Shown here: piece by piece, positions 1 through 12,917 of the stretch
Numbering within the stretch: position 1 is the stretch's first letter
Layout of the letters: every line of letters begins with the position of its first letter
Assembly (NCBI GenBank): GCA_902624085.1
Contig: CACNWD010000009.1
Coordinates: forward strand, 1 to 41,416
Source of the DNA: an uncultured Prochlorococcus sp.
Lineage (GTDB): Bacteria > Cyanobacteriota > Cyanobacteriia > PCC-6307 > Cyanobiaceae
Direction: 5' to 3'
DNA length: 41,416 nt
The notes under the pieces: model-generated
What the model was told of the DNA's origin: nothing
Seen by the model: the letters and a program-made list of their open reading frames with translations, nothing else
Database searches by the model: none
Translations under genes and position numbers: made by a program

Positions 1-41
1 ATTTCTATCAGTTATTCTTAATTAAAGGTACTGAAAACAAA

Positions 42-251
42 ATGGAAATTAAAAGAGGAGATATTGTTCGCATCAAAAGACGCGAATCTTATTGGTACAA
101 TGAGCCAGGAAAAGTTGCATCTATAGATAAGTCAGGGACAAAATATAATATTACTGTCAAATTTGAAAAAACTAATTTTTATGGAATAAGCGGAACCGAT
201 GGAGGAAATACTACAGCTAATTATGCAGAAAGTGAATTAGAACTTTATTAA
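42..251 (+). CDS. psaE: Photosystem I subunit IV (PsaE)
   Basis: PsaE is a small extrinsic subunit on the stromal/cytoplasmic face of photosystem I, where it helps dock ferredoxin and supports cyclic electron flow. The 69-residue product has the usual PsaE length and the characteristic opening with a basic patch followed by [18 protein letters not shown], and the FEKxNFxG stretch near residues 42-49, which together form the SH3-like beta barrel. No signal peptide or membrane segment is present, as expected. The ATG at 42 begins the conserved N-terminus directly. mutM starts four bases after the stop, so the two genes are probably co-transcribed. Identification is confident from sequence pattern alone. 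Confidence 0.95.
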   Translation: MEIKRGDIVRIKRRESYWYNEPGKVASIDKSGTKYNITVKFEKTNFYGISGTDGGNTTANYAESELELY

Positions 252-255
252 GAGT

Positions 256-1134
256 TTGCCAGAACTACCTGAAGTTGAGACCGTCAGAAGAGGTTTAGAA
301 AAAAAACTCAAAAATTTTATTATTGAAGATATCAAAATTTTAAGATCTTCAACTATAGCTTTTCCAAAAGATAAAGATGAGTTTATAAGAGGAGTAAATA
401 ACTCAAAAATTGGCAAATGGCAAAGAAGAGGTAAATATTTAATTGCTAATTTAAAAAAATATTCAAAATCTTCTAAAAAGAATTTTAATCCTTCATACAA
501 AGATAATGGTTATTTAATTATTCATTTAAGGATGACGGGTTATTTTAATTGGATTACAACTAGAAAACCTCCTTGCAAGCATACAAGAGTAAGATTCTTT
601 GACAAGAGTAACAATGAACTTAGATTTGTAGATGTTAGAAGTTTTGGGCAAATATGGTGGGTAAAAGAAGGATTAGATCCAAAAGAAATTATTAATGGTC
701 TTGGTTCTCTTGGACCAGAGCCTTTTGAGAAAAATTTCAATTTAAGTTACTTAAACAAAGAATTCTCTAAACGTACTAAATCTGTAAAATCTGTTTTATT
801 AGATCAAAAGATAATTGCTGGCATAGGAAACATCTATGCAGATGAAAGCCTTTATGAAGCTGGCATATCACCATTTCGAGAAGCGAGAACAATTAATAAT
901 GAGGAATTAATTAGATTGAAAAATTCAATTATTAAAGTTTTAAAAAAAAGTATTGGTTCAGGTGGCACAACTTTCAGTGACTTCAGAGATTTAGAAGGGA
1001 TTAATGGAGATTATTCTATGCAAGCAAATGTTTATAGAAGAGCTGGTAAAAAATGTAAAAAATGTAATAATTTAATTCAAAGAAAAAAGGTATTAGGGAG
1101 AGGTACACATTGGTGTGATTTTTGTCAGCAATAA
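256..1134 (+). CDS. mutM: Formamidopyrimidine-DNA glycosylase (Fpg/MutM)
   Basis: Bifunctional DNA glycosylase/AP lyase that removes oxidised purines such as 8-oxoguanine. The 292-residue protein starts with M-PELPEVET; the proline exposed after Met removal is the catalytic nucleophile and the following Glu is catalytic, so the TTG start at 256 is fixed by the chemistry. WQRRGKYL near residues 55-62 supplies the conserved beta-hairpin lysine; [15 protein letters not shown] near 183-197 is the helix-two-turn-helix DNA-binding region; the C-terminus carries a CxxC...CxxC zinc finger (CKKC and CDFC). All key residues are intact. It sits four bases after psaE, which is plausible for a phototroph handling oxidative damage, and is followed by a hairpin terminator facing the 5S rRNA gene. 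Confidence 0.96.
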   Translation: MPELPEVETVRRGLEKKLKNFIIEDIKILRSSTIAFPKDKDEFIRGVNNSKIGKWQRRGKYLIANLKKYSKSSKKNFNPSYKDNGYLIIHLRMTGYFNWITTRKPPCKHTRVRFFDKSNNELRFVDVRSFGQIWWVKEGLDPKEIINGLGSLGPEPFEKNFNLSYLNKEFSKRTKSVKSVLLDQKIIAGIGNIYADESLYEAGISPFREARTINNEELIRLKNSIIKVLKKSIGSGGTTFSDFRDLEGINGDYSMQANVYRRAGKKCKKCNNLIQRKKVLGRGTHWCDFCQQ

Positions 1135-1169
1135 AAAAAGGGCATATGTAGAAAGTACGCCCTTTTAGA
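1134..1169. terminator. Bidirectional hairpin terminator between mutM and 5S rRNA
   Basis: An A-run followed by GGGC (1140-1143), a 15-base loop and GCCC (1159-1162) followed by TTTT. Because the stem is flanked by A residues on one side and T residues on the other, it can terminate both mutM (+) and the rRNA operon (-). Confidence 0.7.
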
Positions 1170-1175
1170 ATTTTT

Positions 1176-1294
1176 TACCTGGCATCGAGCTATTTTCTCA
1201 AGGGGCTACCCCCTAAATATTTTCGCCGCTTATGCGTTTCACAACCGAGTTCGAGATGGATCGGAGTGGTTCCACATCGCCATGAACACCAGGA
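1176..1294 (-). rRNA. rrf: 5S ribosomal RNA
   Basis: On the minus strand the segment begins TCCTGGTGTTCATGGCGA and ends with GCCAGGTA, whose ends pair as the closing helix of 5S rRNA. The central CGAACTCGG loop motif typical of 5S is present. About 119 nt, the last gene of the operon. End positions are estimated from the terminal helix and may be off by one or two bases. Confidence 0.95.
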
Positions 1295-1300
1295 TAGTAT

Positions 1301-1321
1301 GAACCTTGAGAACTGCATAGA
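1301..1321. repeat. Left arm of 23S-flanking 21-bp inverted repeat
   Basis: GAACCTTGAGAACTGCATAG plus A lies between 23S and 5S and is the exact reverse complement of 4334-4354 in the spacer upstream of 23S. In the transcript the two arms can pair and bring the 23S ends together, as in RNase III-type processing stems. Confidence 0.85.
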
Positions 1322-1356
1322 AATTTATATTTCAATTCAATAAAAAGAGTTTATTT

Positions 1357-4229
<2,873 letters not shown>

Positions 4230-4485
4230 AATAACTTCAAAAAATTGAAGCATCAGCTCAATAGAATTGTTATTAATGCATAAGCACCAATAATAAATCT
4301 GCATCTTAAAAGATGCTTATTGTCTTGAAAAAATCTATGCAGTTCTCAAGGTTCTCTGAAAACAAAGAATTTAAAAATTCATTGAGTCCAGCATCTTATT
4401 AATTAGTTTAAATAATAGGAAGCTAGATTCATTCAGATTAAAATCGATCCCAAATATTCCTTCTCTTTAGAAAGGTGGTATTCAG
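4230..4485 (-). other. tRNA-Ala to 23S internal transcribed spacer
   Basis: A+T-rich spacer of 256 bases in the rRNA operon. Its only clear element is the boxA/processing arm at 4334-4354. No ORF or extra tRNA was seen. Confidence 0.8.
4334..4354 (-). promoter_or_regulatory. Right arm of 23S processing stem, overlapping a boxA-like antitermination element
   Basis: On the minus (transcribed) strand this reads GAACCTTGAGAACTGCATAG plus A. GAACCTTGA(A/G)AA matches the boxA-type element known in the cyanobacterial 16S-23S spacer. It is also the exact complement of 1301-1321, so the same bases may serve both antitermination and pre-23S folding. The boxA role is by family knowledge; the complementarity is seen directly. 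Confidence 0.7.
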
Positions 4486-4558
4486 TGGAGGTAAGCGGAC
4501 TCGAACCGCTGACATCCTGCTTGCAAAGCAGGCGCTCTACCAACTGAGCTATACCCCC
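4486..4558 (-). tRNA. trnA-UGC: tRNA-Ala (anticodon TGC)
   Basis: 73-nt cloverleaf on the minus strand. The acceptor arm GGGGGTA pairs with TACCTCC with one G-U pair, followed by discriminator A. The D arm reads GCTCAGTTGGTAGAGC, the anticodon loop TTTGCAA carries TGC, and the T arm contains GGTTCGAGTCC. No encoded CCA. It is the second tRNA in the 16S-23S spacer, the normal cyanobacterial arrangement. Confidence 0.97.
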
Positions 4559-4571
4559 AATAATAGAGATA

Positions 4572-4645
<74 letters not shown>

Positions 4646-4700
4646 AGGAAAAATGGGTGACCTAGAAAAAACTTAGAAACTGAAATTTTCAATTATGAAA

Positions 4701-4709
4701 ATCTGAGAT
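4701..4709 (-). repeat. ITS arm of a predicted pre-16S processing stem
   Basis: The plus-strand nonamer ATCTGAGAT here is the reverse complement of ATCTCAGAT at 6395-6403 in the 16S leader. In the minus-strand transcript the two segments flank 16S and can pair over nine bases. Short, so less certain than the 23S stem. Confidence 0.5.
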
Positions 4710-4763
4710 ACCGATCGACCTAAGGTGACAAAATTTATATCAAAACATTTTGTTGTCTCCCTG

Positions 4764-6247
<1,484 letters not shown>

Positions 6248-6394
6248 TGTCACAAATCCTATTGCAGAGTAATCTGCTCAATTTGCTTGGCCTTTCCTAA
6301 ATACGTAAGTAACTTACTAGATTTAGTTTCAGCATCCTTAATTAATTTAAGGACTCAAGAGTGCATTCATGCAATTGCAAAAATGACTTTCCAG

Positions 6395-6403
6395 ATCTCA
6401 GAT
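6395..6403 (-). repeat. Leader arm of predicted pre-16S processing stem
   Basis: ATCTCAGAT on the plus strand, exact reverse complement of 4701-4709 beyond the 16S 3' end. It would pair in the precursor RNA and enclose 16S. Confidence 0.5.
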
Positions 6404-6420
6404 CCGTTGGCCTAGAAAAG

Positions 6421-6438
6421 TGACTTAAAATTAAGTCA
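6421..6438. repeat. Inverted repeat TGACTTAA-AA-TTAAGTCA upstream of 16S
   Basis: Two perfect 8-base arms separated by two bases. Either a very tight hairpin in the leader transcript or a dimeric regulator site near the rRNA promoter. No factor is assigned. Confidence 0.5.
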
Positions 6439-6859
6439 GCAATTCAAGACATTTTTTATATTTTTTGACGGGACCTCACACCTTTATTGCATTTACATCT
6501 CAATTGATATTGAATCAAATTCAACCAATATTGACGCAATAAAAGCATCAGTTCCTAAGTTTTAAATTTTCCAGGTGCAATGTTTAATTAAAATCTAATT
6601 AAACAATTTGAGGGAAAACCCTCTGCTGGCTGAAAATTAAGAATAAATCGTAACTTTCATACATCTCAATATTTTTTCTAAAATTAGTTTCTAGATCAAA
6701 TTATGAGTTGTGCAAAAAACTGAATTTCTGCCCAGAAGAAAATCTTAGACCATTAATCCATGTTTGTGCAACCATTTAATAAATATTTTTTATTAAATTT
6801 TTTGAACTGCTCATTTTTGATTAACGAACTAGGCTGTAAATAGTAGGAATTCCAGCAAA

Positions 6860-8299
6860 ATGGCAGAAAGATTTAGTCAAAAAAATTTAAGAGTTCGGCC
6901 TAGTTCTGATGAAGACAAAATTGTAACAAAAGCAAAAGAACACTTTGAAAAAACACTTGTTGAAATTTCCGGCGAAATAGTAGGAAGTGTTGCTGCATTA
7001 GAACATCCCACAAAAAATTTGAAGTTAAACTACGGGGAAATCTTCTTAAGAGATAATGTCCCAGTGATGATCTATCTCATAACTCAAAAAAGATACGAAA
7101 TAGTAAAAAAATTTTTAAGTGTTTGCTTAGAGCTTCAGAGCACAAGTTATCAAACAAGAGGTGTCTTCCCAACAAGCTTTATTGAAGAGGGAGGAAAATT
7201 GATTGGGGATTATGGCCAAAGATCAATTGGAAGAATTACTTCTGCAGATGCAAGCTTATGGTGGCCAATATTATGTTGGTTTTACGTGAACAAAAGTGGA
7301 GATCATTCATTTGGTAAAAGCCAAAGTGTTCAAAGAGGTATTCAACTGCTACTTGATTTAGTATTACACCCAACATTAGAGGGTACTCCAGTTTTATTCG
7401 TCCCAGATTGTGCATTCATGATTGACAGACCAATGGATGTTTGGGGTGCTCCATTAGAAGTTGAAGTTTTACTTCATGGTTGCCTTAAAAGTTGTATTAA
7501 TCTGATGGAATTAAGTCGAGAAGATCACGTGAGTAGATTATTAGATCAACGTTTAATTCTTACTAGACAATGGGTAGAGGATTTAAAAAGATTTTTACTG
7601 AAACATTACTGGGTTACGAGCGAAACAATGCAAATTTTGAGGAGAAGACCTACCGAGCAATATGGAGATGATCAACACTTTAATGAGTTCAATGTCCAGC
7701 CTCAAGTTGTTCCATCATGGTTGCAAGATTGGTTAGAGAATAGAGGTGGTTATTTAATTGGTAACATTAGAACAGGTCGGCCTGATTTTAGATTCTATAG
7801 CTTAGGTAATTCTTTAGCATGCATGTTTGGTGTATTACCTGCCCCAGAACAAAGAGCTTTATTTAGATTGGTATTACACAACAGGCAGCATTTAATGGCT
7901 CAAATGCCAATGAGAATTTGTCATCCACACATGGATGTAGAGGAATGGCAAAACAAAACTGGTTCAGATCCTAAAAACTGGCCATGGAGTTACCATAACG
8001 GAGGACATTGGCCAAGCTTATTATGGTTTTTTGCTGCATCTGTGCTTTTGCATCAAAAAAGATTTCCAACGGAGGATGTTATTTTGATGGAGGAAATGAG
8101 TTCTTTAATAGAAGAATGTTATTGGTGCCAATTAAATCAACTTCCAAAACAAGAGTGGGCAGAATACTTTGATGGGCCAACGGGTACTTGGGTTGGACAA
8201 CAATCTAGGACCTATCAAACATGGACAATTGTTGGATTTCTTTTAATGCATCACTTCCTAAGAGAACGTAAAGAAGATATTAATTTACTGAATCTTTAG
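6860..8299 (+). CDS. Alkaline/neutral invertase, glycoside hydrolase family GH100
   Basis: Cytoplasmic invertase that hydrolyses sucrose to glucose and fructose. The 479-residue protein matches the usual cyanobacterial length and has no signal peptide. Seen motifs: NYGEIFLRDNVPV near 57-69, the catalytic-acid segment FMIDRPMDVWG with Asp189, SYHNGGHWPSLLW near 377-389, and EYFDG at 435-439, which corresponds to the region of the second catalytic Glu. In marine picocyanobacteria sucrose is a minor compatible solute, so this enzyme likely returns it to metabolism; no sucrose-synthesis gene is in the window. The ATG at 6860 begins the conserved N-terminus. It ends three bases before the convergent petD stop. 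Confidence 0.93.
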   Translation: MAERFSQKNLRVRPSSDEDKIVTKAKEHFEKTLVEISGEIVGSVAALEHPTKNLKLNYGEIFLRDNVPVMIYLITQKRYEIVKKFLSVCLELQSTSYQTRGVFPTSFIEEGGKLIGDYGQRSIGRITSADASLWWPILCWFYVNKSGDHSFGKSQSVQRGIQLLLDLVLHPTLEGTPVLFVPDCAFMIDRPMDVWGAPLEVEVLLHGCLKSCINLMELSREDHVSRLLDQRLILTRQWVEDLKRFLLKHYWVTSETMQILRRRPTEQYGDDQHFNEFNVQPQVVPSWLQDWLENRGGYLIGNIRTGRPDFRFYSLGNSLACMFGVLPAPEQRALFRLVLHNRQHLMAQMPMRICHPHMDVEEWQNKTGSDPKNWPWSYHNGGHWPSLLWFFAASVLLHQKRFPTEDVILMEEMSSLIEECYWCQLNQLPKQEWAEYFDGPTGTWVGQQSRTYQTWTIVGFLLMHHFLRERKEDINLLNL

Positions 8300-8302
8300 A
8301 TA

Positions 8303-8785
8303 TTAAAATAAACCTAATGTTAATGATTTATCAATTGGTAAACAAGCTCCAATACCAAGATAAATAGTTAGAAATGTGCCAAAAAGGAAAACTGCCATAG
8401 CTAATGGCCTTCTAAATGGGTTGGAGAATTTATTTACATTTTCAATAAAGGGTAAAATCATCAATCCGAGAGGGATAAGAGTCTGTAAAGCAATCCCAAG
8501 GAGTTTATTAGGGACAACTCTTAATATCTGAAAAACTGGATATAAATACCACTCAGGTAAAATCTCTAAAGGAGTCGCGAAGGGATTAGCTTTATCTCCT
8601 AGCATGGCAGGGTCCAATACTGCTAGTCCAACTACACAAGCTATAGTACCCAGAATAACGACCGGAAAAATATAAAGTAGATCGTTTGGCCAAGCAGGTT
8701 CCCCATAATAATTATGGCCCATACCCTTTGCGAGTTTAGCTCTTAATTTCGGATCAGATAAATCAGGTTTTTTTAAAGTTGACAT
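8303..8785 (-). CDS. petD: Cytochrome b6f complex subunit IV (PetD)
   Basis: Subunit IV of the thylakoid cytochrome b6f complex, which passes electrons from plastoquinol to plastocyanin and forms part of the quinol-oxidation (Qo) pocket with cytochrome b6. The 160-residue length is standard. [18 protein letters not shown] lies at 24-41 and the signature PEWY motif at 77-80. Three hydrophobic segments are seen at about 37-57, 95-113 and 128-147. It lies 39 bases after petB on the same strand, the classic petBD operon order. No anomaly was noticed. Confidence 0.97.
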   Translation of the reverse strand: MSTLKKPDLSDPKLRAKLAKGMGHNYYGEPAWPNDLLYIFPVVILGTIACVVGLAVLDPAMLGDKANPFATPLEILPEWYLYPVFQILRVVPNKLLGIALQTLIPLGLMILPFIENVNKFSNPFRRPLAMAVFLFGTFLTIYLGIGACLPIDKSLTLGLF

Positions 8786-8824
8786 ATTTCTTTTTAATTT
8801 TGGTATATAAAAATATTATATATT

Positions 8825-9481
8825 TTATAAAGGCCCGGAAATGCCTTGTTTACGAATCATTAGAAAATGCATAAGCATAAATACGGCTAATGACCAAGGC
8901 AACACAAATGTGTGTAAGCTATAAAATCTCGTAAGAGTTGATTGACCAACACTTTCTCCACCCCTAAGAAGTTCTACCATAAAGTCTCCGATAATAGGAA
9001 TTGCTGCAGGAACACCTGAAACAATTTTTACGGCCCAATAACCTACTTGATCCCAAGGTAAAGAATAACCAGTAACACCAAAAGCAACTGTAATGACAGC
9101 CATAACCACTCCTGTAACCCAAGTCAGTTCTCGTGGCCTTTTAAACCCTCCAGTTAAGTAAACTCTAAAAACATGAAGAATTAGCATTAAAACCATCATT
9201 GAAGCGCTCCAACGATGGACAGATCTAATTAACCAACCAAAACTTACGTCAGTCATTAAATAGCTCACAGAATTATAAGCTTGCGTTACAGTAGGCTTAT
9301 AATAAAAAGTCATTGCAAAACCAGTTGCAAATTGAATTAAGAAGCATACTAATGTTATGCCTCCTAAACAATAAAAAATGTTTACATGAGGGGGAACGTA
9401 CTTTGAAGTAACGTCGTCAGTTATGTCTTGAATTTCAAGTCTTTCTTGAAACCAATCATAAACGGATGAAGAATTCGCCAT
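8825..9481 (-). CDS. petB: Cytochrome b6 (PetB)
   Basis: Core haem-bearing subunit of the cytochrome b6f complex. Its 218 residues contain four transmembrane helices with the haem-ligating histidines at 89, 103, 190 and 205, spaced exactly as in the family (86/100/187/202 in the shorter numbering), and Cys38, equivalent to the Cys35 that binds haem cn. WSLPWDQ-type and GG-rich loop sequences are intact. The three-residue N-terminal extension shifts the numbering relative to 215-residue homologues. It is divergently transcribed from ctpA, leaving about 13 to 67 bases for both promoters depending on the ctpA start. Confidence 0.97.
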   Translation of the reverse strand: MANSSSVYDWFQERLEIQDITDDVTSKYVPPHVNIFYCLGGITLVCFLIQFATGFAMTFYYKPTVTQAYNSVSYLMTDVSFGWLIRSVHRWSASMMVLMLILHVFRVYLTGGFKRPRELTWVTGVVMAVITVAFGVTGYSLPWDQVGYWAVKIVSGVPAAIPIIGDFMVELLRGGESVGQSTLTRFYSLHTFVLPWSLAVFMLMHFLMIRKQGISGPL

Positions 9482-9548
9482 CCAAAAAAAAGCTTTGATA
9501 CTAGGAGCTTACTTAAAAATCACTAATTTGGTGTTAACACTTAACCCA

Positions 9549-10859
9549 ATGCCATCAACTTTTAACAAATTTTTATTATTCAAAAAATGGGTCATGATTT
9601 TCATGATTATGTTTTTTACTACTACATTTTTCAGTATCCCTAGTGCCTACGCGCTAAGTGACAGCAAACAGATTGTACTTGATGCATGGACATTAGTGAA
9701 TGAAGGATATTATGACCCCAAAATTTTTGATGAAATTCAATGGAAAAAAATAAGACAAAAAACCCTACAAAAATCTATAGATACAACTGAGGATGCATAT
9801 TCAGCTATCGAAGAGATGCTAAAGCCTCTAGAAGATCCTTACACTAGAGTTCTTAGACCTAAGGATTATGAATTGCTTAAATCAAGTAACTTAGGTAGCG
9901 AAATAAATGGGGTAGGATTACAACTTGGGGTAGATGAAAGTAACGGGAAAATCAAGGTGATATCTACATTAGCTGGATCCCCTGCCGAAGATGCTGGAAT
10001 AGCTTCTGGCTTTTTCATTGAGACAGTCGATGGTCAATCAACTTTAGAACTTGGGCTCGCTAATACAGCCTCTAAGCTTAGAGGTGAAAAAGGTTCAAAG
10101 GTTCTCGTACAAATTTCAACTGAGGATAAAGAGATAAAAGAGATAGATCTTGAAAGGAGATCAGTTGATCTTAGACCAGTAAGAACAAAAAGATTAAGAG
10201 ATGAATCTCACACATTGGGTTATTTGAGAATTACTCAATTCAGTGAAAGTGTTCCCAAAAAGATTGAGGAGGCTCTGCAGGAACTAAAGGAAAAAGAAGT
10301 TGAAGGAATAATTCTTGATCTACGAAACAATTCTGGAGGTCTTGTGAGCTCAGGTATAGCGGTAGCAGACTCTTTCTTGAAAGAAAAACTCGTAGTTGAA
10401 ACTAAGAATAGAGACGGAATAAAAGACTCGATCATTTCAGAAAAAAATACCTTTTTCGATGGACCTATGGTCACAATCGTAAACAAAGGAACAGCTAGTG
10501 CAAGTGAAATTCTTGCAGGCGCATTACAGGATAATCAAAGGTCTGCTCTTATTGGTAAACAAACATACGGTAAAGGTTTAATTCAATCACTAAAAAGTTT
10601 AAGCGAAGATAGCGGGATAGCAATAACTGTTGCTAGTTACTTAACGCCTAATGGAAATAATATTCAAGGGAGAGGAATTATTCCTGATAAAGTCTTAGAT
10701 TTTTCAGAAGCAAAAGATTTTGGAAGCCTTGATGACAAATGGGTAAAGGATGCTGAAATTTATTTAAACTCCCTATTAGATAGTATTGATGAACATTCCC
10801 TAAAAGATCTTGTTGAGATAAATAAGGAGTTAAAAGATTATTCGAAAAATGATAAATAA
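9549..10859 (+). CDS. ctpA: Carboxyl-terminal processing protease CtpA (D1 maturation)
   Basis: Serine/lysine-dyad protease of the tail-specific (S41A) family. In cyanobacteria CtpA acts in the lumen to remove the C-terminal extension of precursor D1 so that the manganese cluster can assemble. I chose the ATG at 9549 (436 aa), which places a basic N-terminus (FKKW) before a hydrophobic signal segment ending PSAYA; an in-frame TTG at 9495 would add 18 residues and overlap the petB promoter. Next come a PDZ domain (about 122-190) and the catalytic region with GTASASE, Ser317, and TYGKG, Lys342, 25 residues apart as in the family. It sits next to petB, a gene order also seen in other picocyanobacteria. 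Confidence 0.93.
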   Translation: MPSTFNKFLLFKKWVMIFMIMFFTTTFFSIPSAYALSDSKQIVLDAWTLVNEGYYDPKIFDEIQWKKIRQKTLQKSIDTTEDAYSAIEEMLKPLEDPYTRVLRPKDYELLKSSNLGSEINGVGLQLGVDESNGKIKVISTLAGSPAEDAGIASGFFIETVDGQSTLELGLANTASKLRGEKGSKVLVQISTEDKEIKEIDLERRSVDLRPVRTKRLRDESHTLGYLRITQFSESVPKKIEEALQELKEKEVEGIILDLRNNSGGLVSSGIAVADSFLKEKLVVETKNRDGIKDSIISEKNTFFDGPMVTIVNKGTASASEILAGALQDNQRSALIGKQTYGKGLIQSLKSLSEDSGIAITVASYLTPNGNNIQGRGIIPDKVLDFSEAKDFGSLDDKWVKDAEIYLNSLLDSIDEHSLKDLVEINKELKDYSKNDK

Positions 10860-10888
10860 TTTAATTAAATTTTAAAGAATTCAATAAA

Positions 10889-12145
10889 ATGTATAAAAAA
10901 AGAATTTTCCATGATCCTATTCATAAAGAAATTGTAATTGATAGTTCAAAGGATGAGGAAGTAATGATTATGGAATTAATAGAAACTGATGCATTTCAAA
11001 GACTTCGAAGAATTAAACAACTCGGTACGGCATCGTTAGTTTTTCATGGCGCTGAGTCAAGCAGATTTACTCATTCTATTGGCGTATTTTGTGTCGCAAG
11101 AAAAATTTATAAAAGGCTTGTAGAAATTGACCCTAAATTCGAAACTCATAAATTCACATTATTTGGAGCAGCACTTTTACATGACGTAGGGCATGGACCT
11201 CTTAGTCACACAAGTGAGCAAGTTTTTAATCATAAGCATGAGGATTGGTCAAAACTTTTAATAAATAATCATGAGCCTATCAATTCAATTCTAAGAAAAT
11301 ATGATGGTGCCCTACCTAAAAAAATTGGTGAATTATTTTCCTCTAAAAATTTAATATCCCATCCTCTAAAAACTTTAATTAGTAGTGAAATTGACTGCGA
11401 CAGATTAGATTATCTTTTAAGAGATAGCTACAATACTGGAACGAAGTATGGTTTAGTTGATTTAGAAAGAATTATCTCCGCGCTTACATTCTCTCCAGAT
11501 GGAGGTATCGCTATAAAACCTAAAGGAGTTATTGCCATTGAACATTTTTTAATATTGAGAAATATTATGTATAGAAGTATATACAATCATAGGATTAATG
11601 AGATTTGTACTTGGATTTTAGAGAATATCTTTATAAAAATTAGAAGTGAATTTAATAATAAAATTTGGATTGATGAATGTCTGAAAAGCTGGATTTTTAA
11701 CCCTCAATCACTTGATGTTAAGGATTTCCTATCTAATGATGATATTAGGCTTTATTATCATTTGAACAAATGGAAAGATGAGTCTCCAAAGCCTATATCA
11801 ACACTTTGCGAAATGTTTATAAATAGAAGTTTACTAAAAGCAGCAAATATTAATTTTCTAAGCAATATTGATAAGCTTGAATTGCTTGCTTTCGCAAGAC
11901 AAATGACTGCTAAGTTTAATTTTGACCCAACATTATTTTGCGGTATTAAAGAAAAACAGTTTAATGGTTTTGAATCAAATAATTCTTTAAAAGTTTGGAA
12001 TGGCAATACTTTAAAAGAATTAGATAGAGAGTCTGCCTTAATCAAAATTCTTACACAAAATCAAGAAAATTCATTATTAATTTACCCATCATGTATACAG
12101 GAAGATATCTCAACAAAAATTATTAATTTAAAAGAAAATTCATAA
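10889..12145 (+). CDS. HD-domain metal-dependent phosphohydrolase (dGTPase-like)
   Basis: HD-superfamily enzyme of unknown substrate. The metal-binding set is complete: His62 in RFTHS, His98-Asp99 in LLHDVGHGPLSH, and an Asp near 171 in SEIDCDRLDYLLRDS. This architecture resembles the YdhJ/SAMHD1-like group that includes dNTP triphosphohydrolases; the N-terminal FHDPIHKEIVID and FQRLRRIKQLG are also typical of that group. The C-terminal 200 residues are less recognisable. The length, 418 aa, is normal for the group. Its stop overlaps the minC start by one base (TAATG), so it is translationally coupled to the min genes. Substrate assignment would be a guess. Confidence 0.88.
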   Translation: MYKKRIFHDPIHKEIVIDSSKDEEVMIMELIETDAFQRLRRIKQLGTASLVFHGAESSRFTHSIGVFCVARKIYKRLVEIDPKFETHKFTLFGAALLHDVGHGPLSHTSEQVFNHKHEDWSKLLINNHEPINSILRKYDGALPKKIGELFSSKNLISHPLKTLISSEIDCDRLDYLLRDSYNTGTKYGLVDLERIISALTFSPDGGIAIKPKGVIAIEHFLILRNIMYRSIYNHRINEICTWILENIFIKIRSEFNNKIWIDECLKSWIFNPQSLDVKDFLSNDDIRLYYHLNKWKDESPKPISTLCEMFINRSLLKAANINFLSNIDKLELLAFARQMTAKFNFDPTLFCGIKEKQFNGFESNNSLKVWNGNTLKELDRESALIKILTQNQENSLLIYPSCIQEDISTKIINLKENS

Positions 12146-12798
12146 TGCAATTAAAAATCAAAGACAATAATAAATTAATAAATTGTTTTTACTCAGAATC
12201 TATTGCGGGACTAAATCAAGCTATTTATCAAATTGATACAGTTAATAAAAACATTAAAGCAATTCTATACACTGATGAAAAAAAAATCTCTTGTGAAGAA
12301 TTATTAGGATTTAAAGAATTATTATTGAAATCAAATATCAAATTGACACATATTTATTCATCCTGCAGAGAAGCAGTTATTACAGCAAAATCTTTACAAA
12401 TTAATGGTAATTTTTCTAATAAGTATTTTTACAAATTTAATCCAAAAATTGAAGACCAATCCCATAACAAAGACCTAACACATTTTGGAGTGGTACGTTC
12501 AGGAGATCAAATATCTTCAAACGGAAATCTTTTCATACTGGGAGATGTGAATCCTGGAGCACAAATATCCGCTAAAAAGAACATTTATGTTTGGGGAAAA
12601 TTATGTGGCGTCGCATTCGCTGGAAAAAATGGCAATGACGAATCAACAATTTCTTCTTTATATTTGAATGCTCTCCAATTAAGGATTAATAAAACTATTG
12701 CAATTGGTCCTAAAGAAAAGCCTAAAAATAATTATCCAGAAATTGCCATCCTTGAAAGGGGTAAAATTGTAATCAAACCTTTATTAATAAATTCTTAA
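12145..12798 (+). CDS. minC: Septum site-determining protein MinC
   Basis: Inhibitor of FtsZ ring assembly that is recruited to the membrane by MinD and keeps the division septum at mid-cell. The 217-residue protein has a divergent N-terminal FtsZ-interacting half and a well conserved C-terminal beta-helix from about 110, with RSGDQISSNGNLFILGDVN and GAQISAKKNIYVWGKLCGVAFAG, where MinD binds and MinC dimerises. The start codon shares one base with the stop of the HD-domain gene. minD and minE follow on the same strand, completing a minCDE cluster. Confidence 0.94.
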   Translation: MQLKIKDNNKLINCFYSESIAGLNQAIYQIDTVNKNIKAILYTDEKKISCEELLGFKELLLKSNIKLTHIYSSCREAVITAKSLQINGNFSNKYFYKFNPKIEDQSHNKDLTHFGVVRSGDQISSNGNLFILGDVNPGAQISAKKNIYVWGKLCGVAFAGKNGNDESTISSLYLNALQLRINKTIAIGPKEKPKNNYPEIAILERGKIVIKPLLINS

Positions 12799-12917
12799 AA
12801 TAAAGCAAGGTTTTGAAAAATAAGTTAATTAGGAATAACAATTTTAGATTTACTTAATTTTTGTTGTTTTTAATATCAAAAATTTACCTTATTATCTATT
12901 CAAACTATAAATTTATC

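Larger units (their letters stand above)
6248..6859 (-). other. rRNA operon leader and upstream intergenic region
   Basis: 612 bases without a convincing ORF between the 16S 5' end (-) and the invertase gene (+). The part nearest 16S is the transcribed leader. It holds several small hairpins: 6264-6277 (GCAGA/TCTGC), 6305-6317 (GTAAGT/ACTTAC), 6336-6352 (CCTTAA/TTAAGG), the 16S stem arm 6395-6403 and the palindrome 6421-6438. The rRNA promoter must lie farther up on the minus strand, but no -35/-10 pair was good enough to call. The remainder is A+T-rich and presumably carries the invertase promoter. Confidence 0.7.

Noticed and set aside
6469-6491. GACGGGACCTCACACC resembling the CTCCTCACAC motif of the small RNA Yfr1
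   Set aside because: Only a partial match, no flanking stem-loops or terminator, and the position is within rRNA upstream DNA.
6440-6600. rRNA operon promoter on the minus strand
   Set aside because: Several TTGA-like hexamers occur but none is paired with a good -10 at proper spacing, so no promoter was called.
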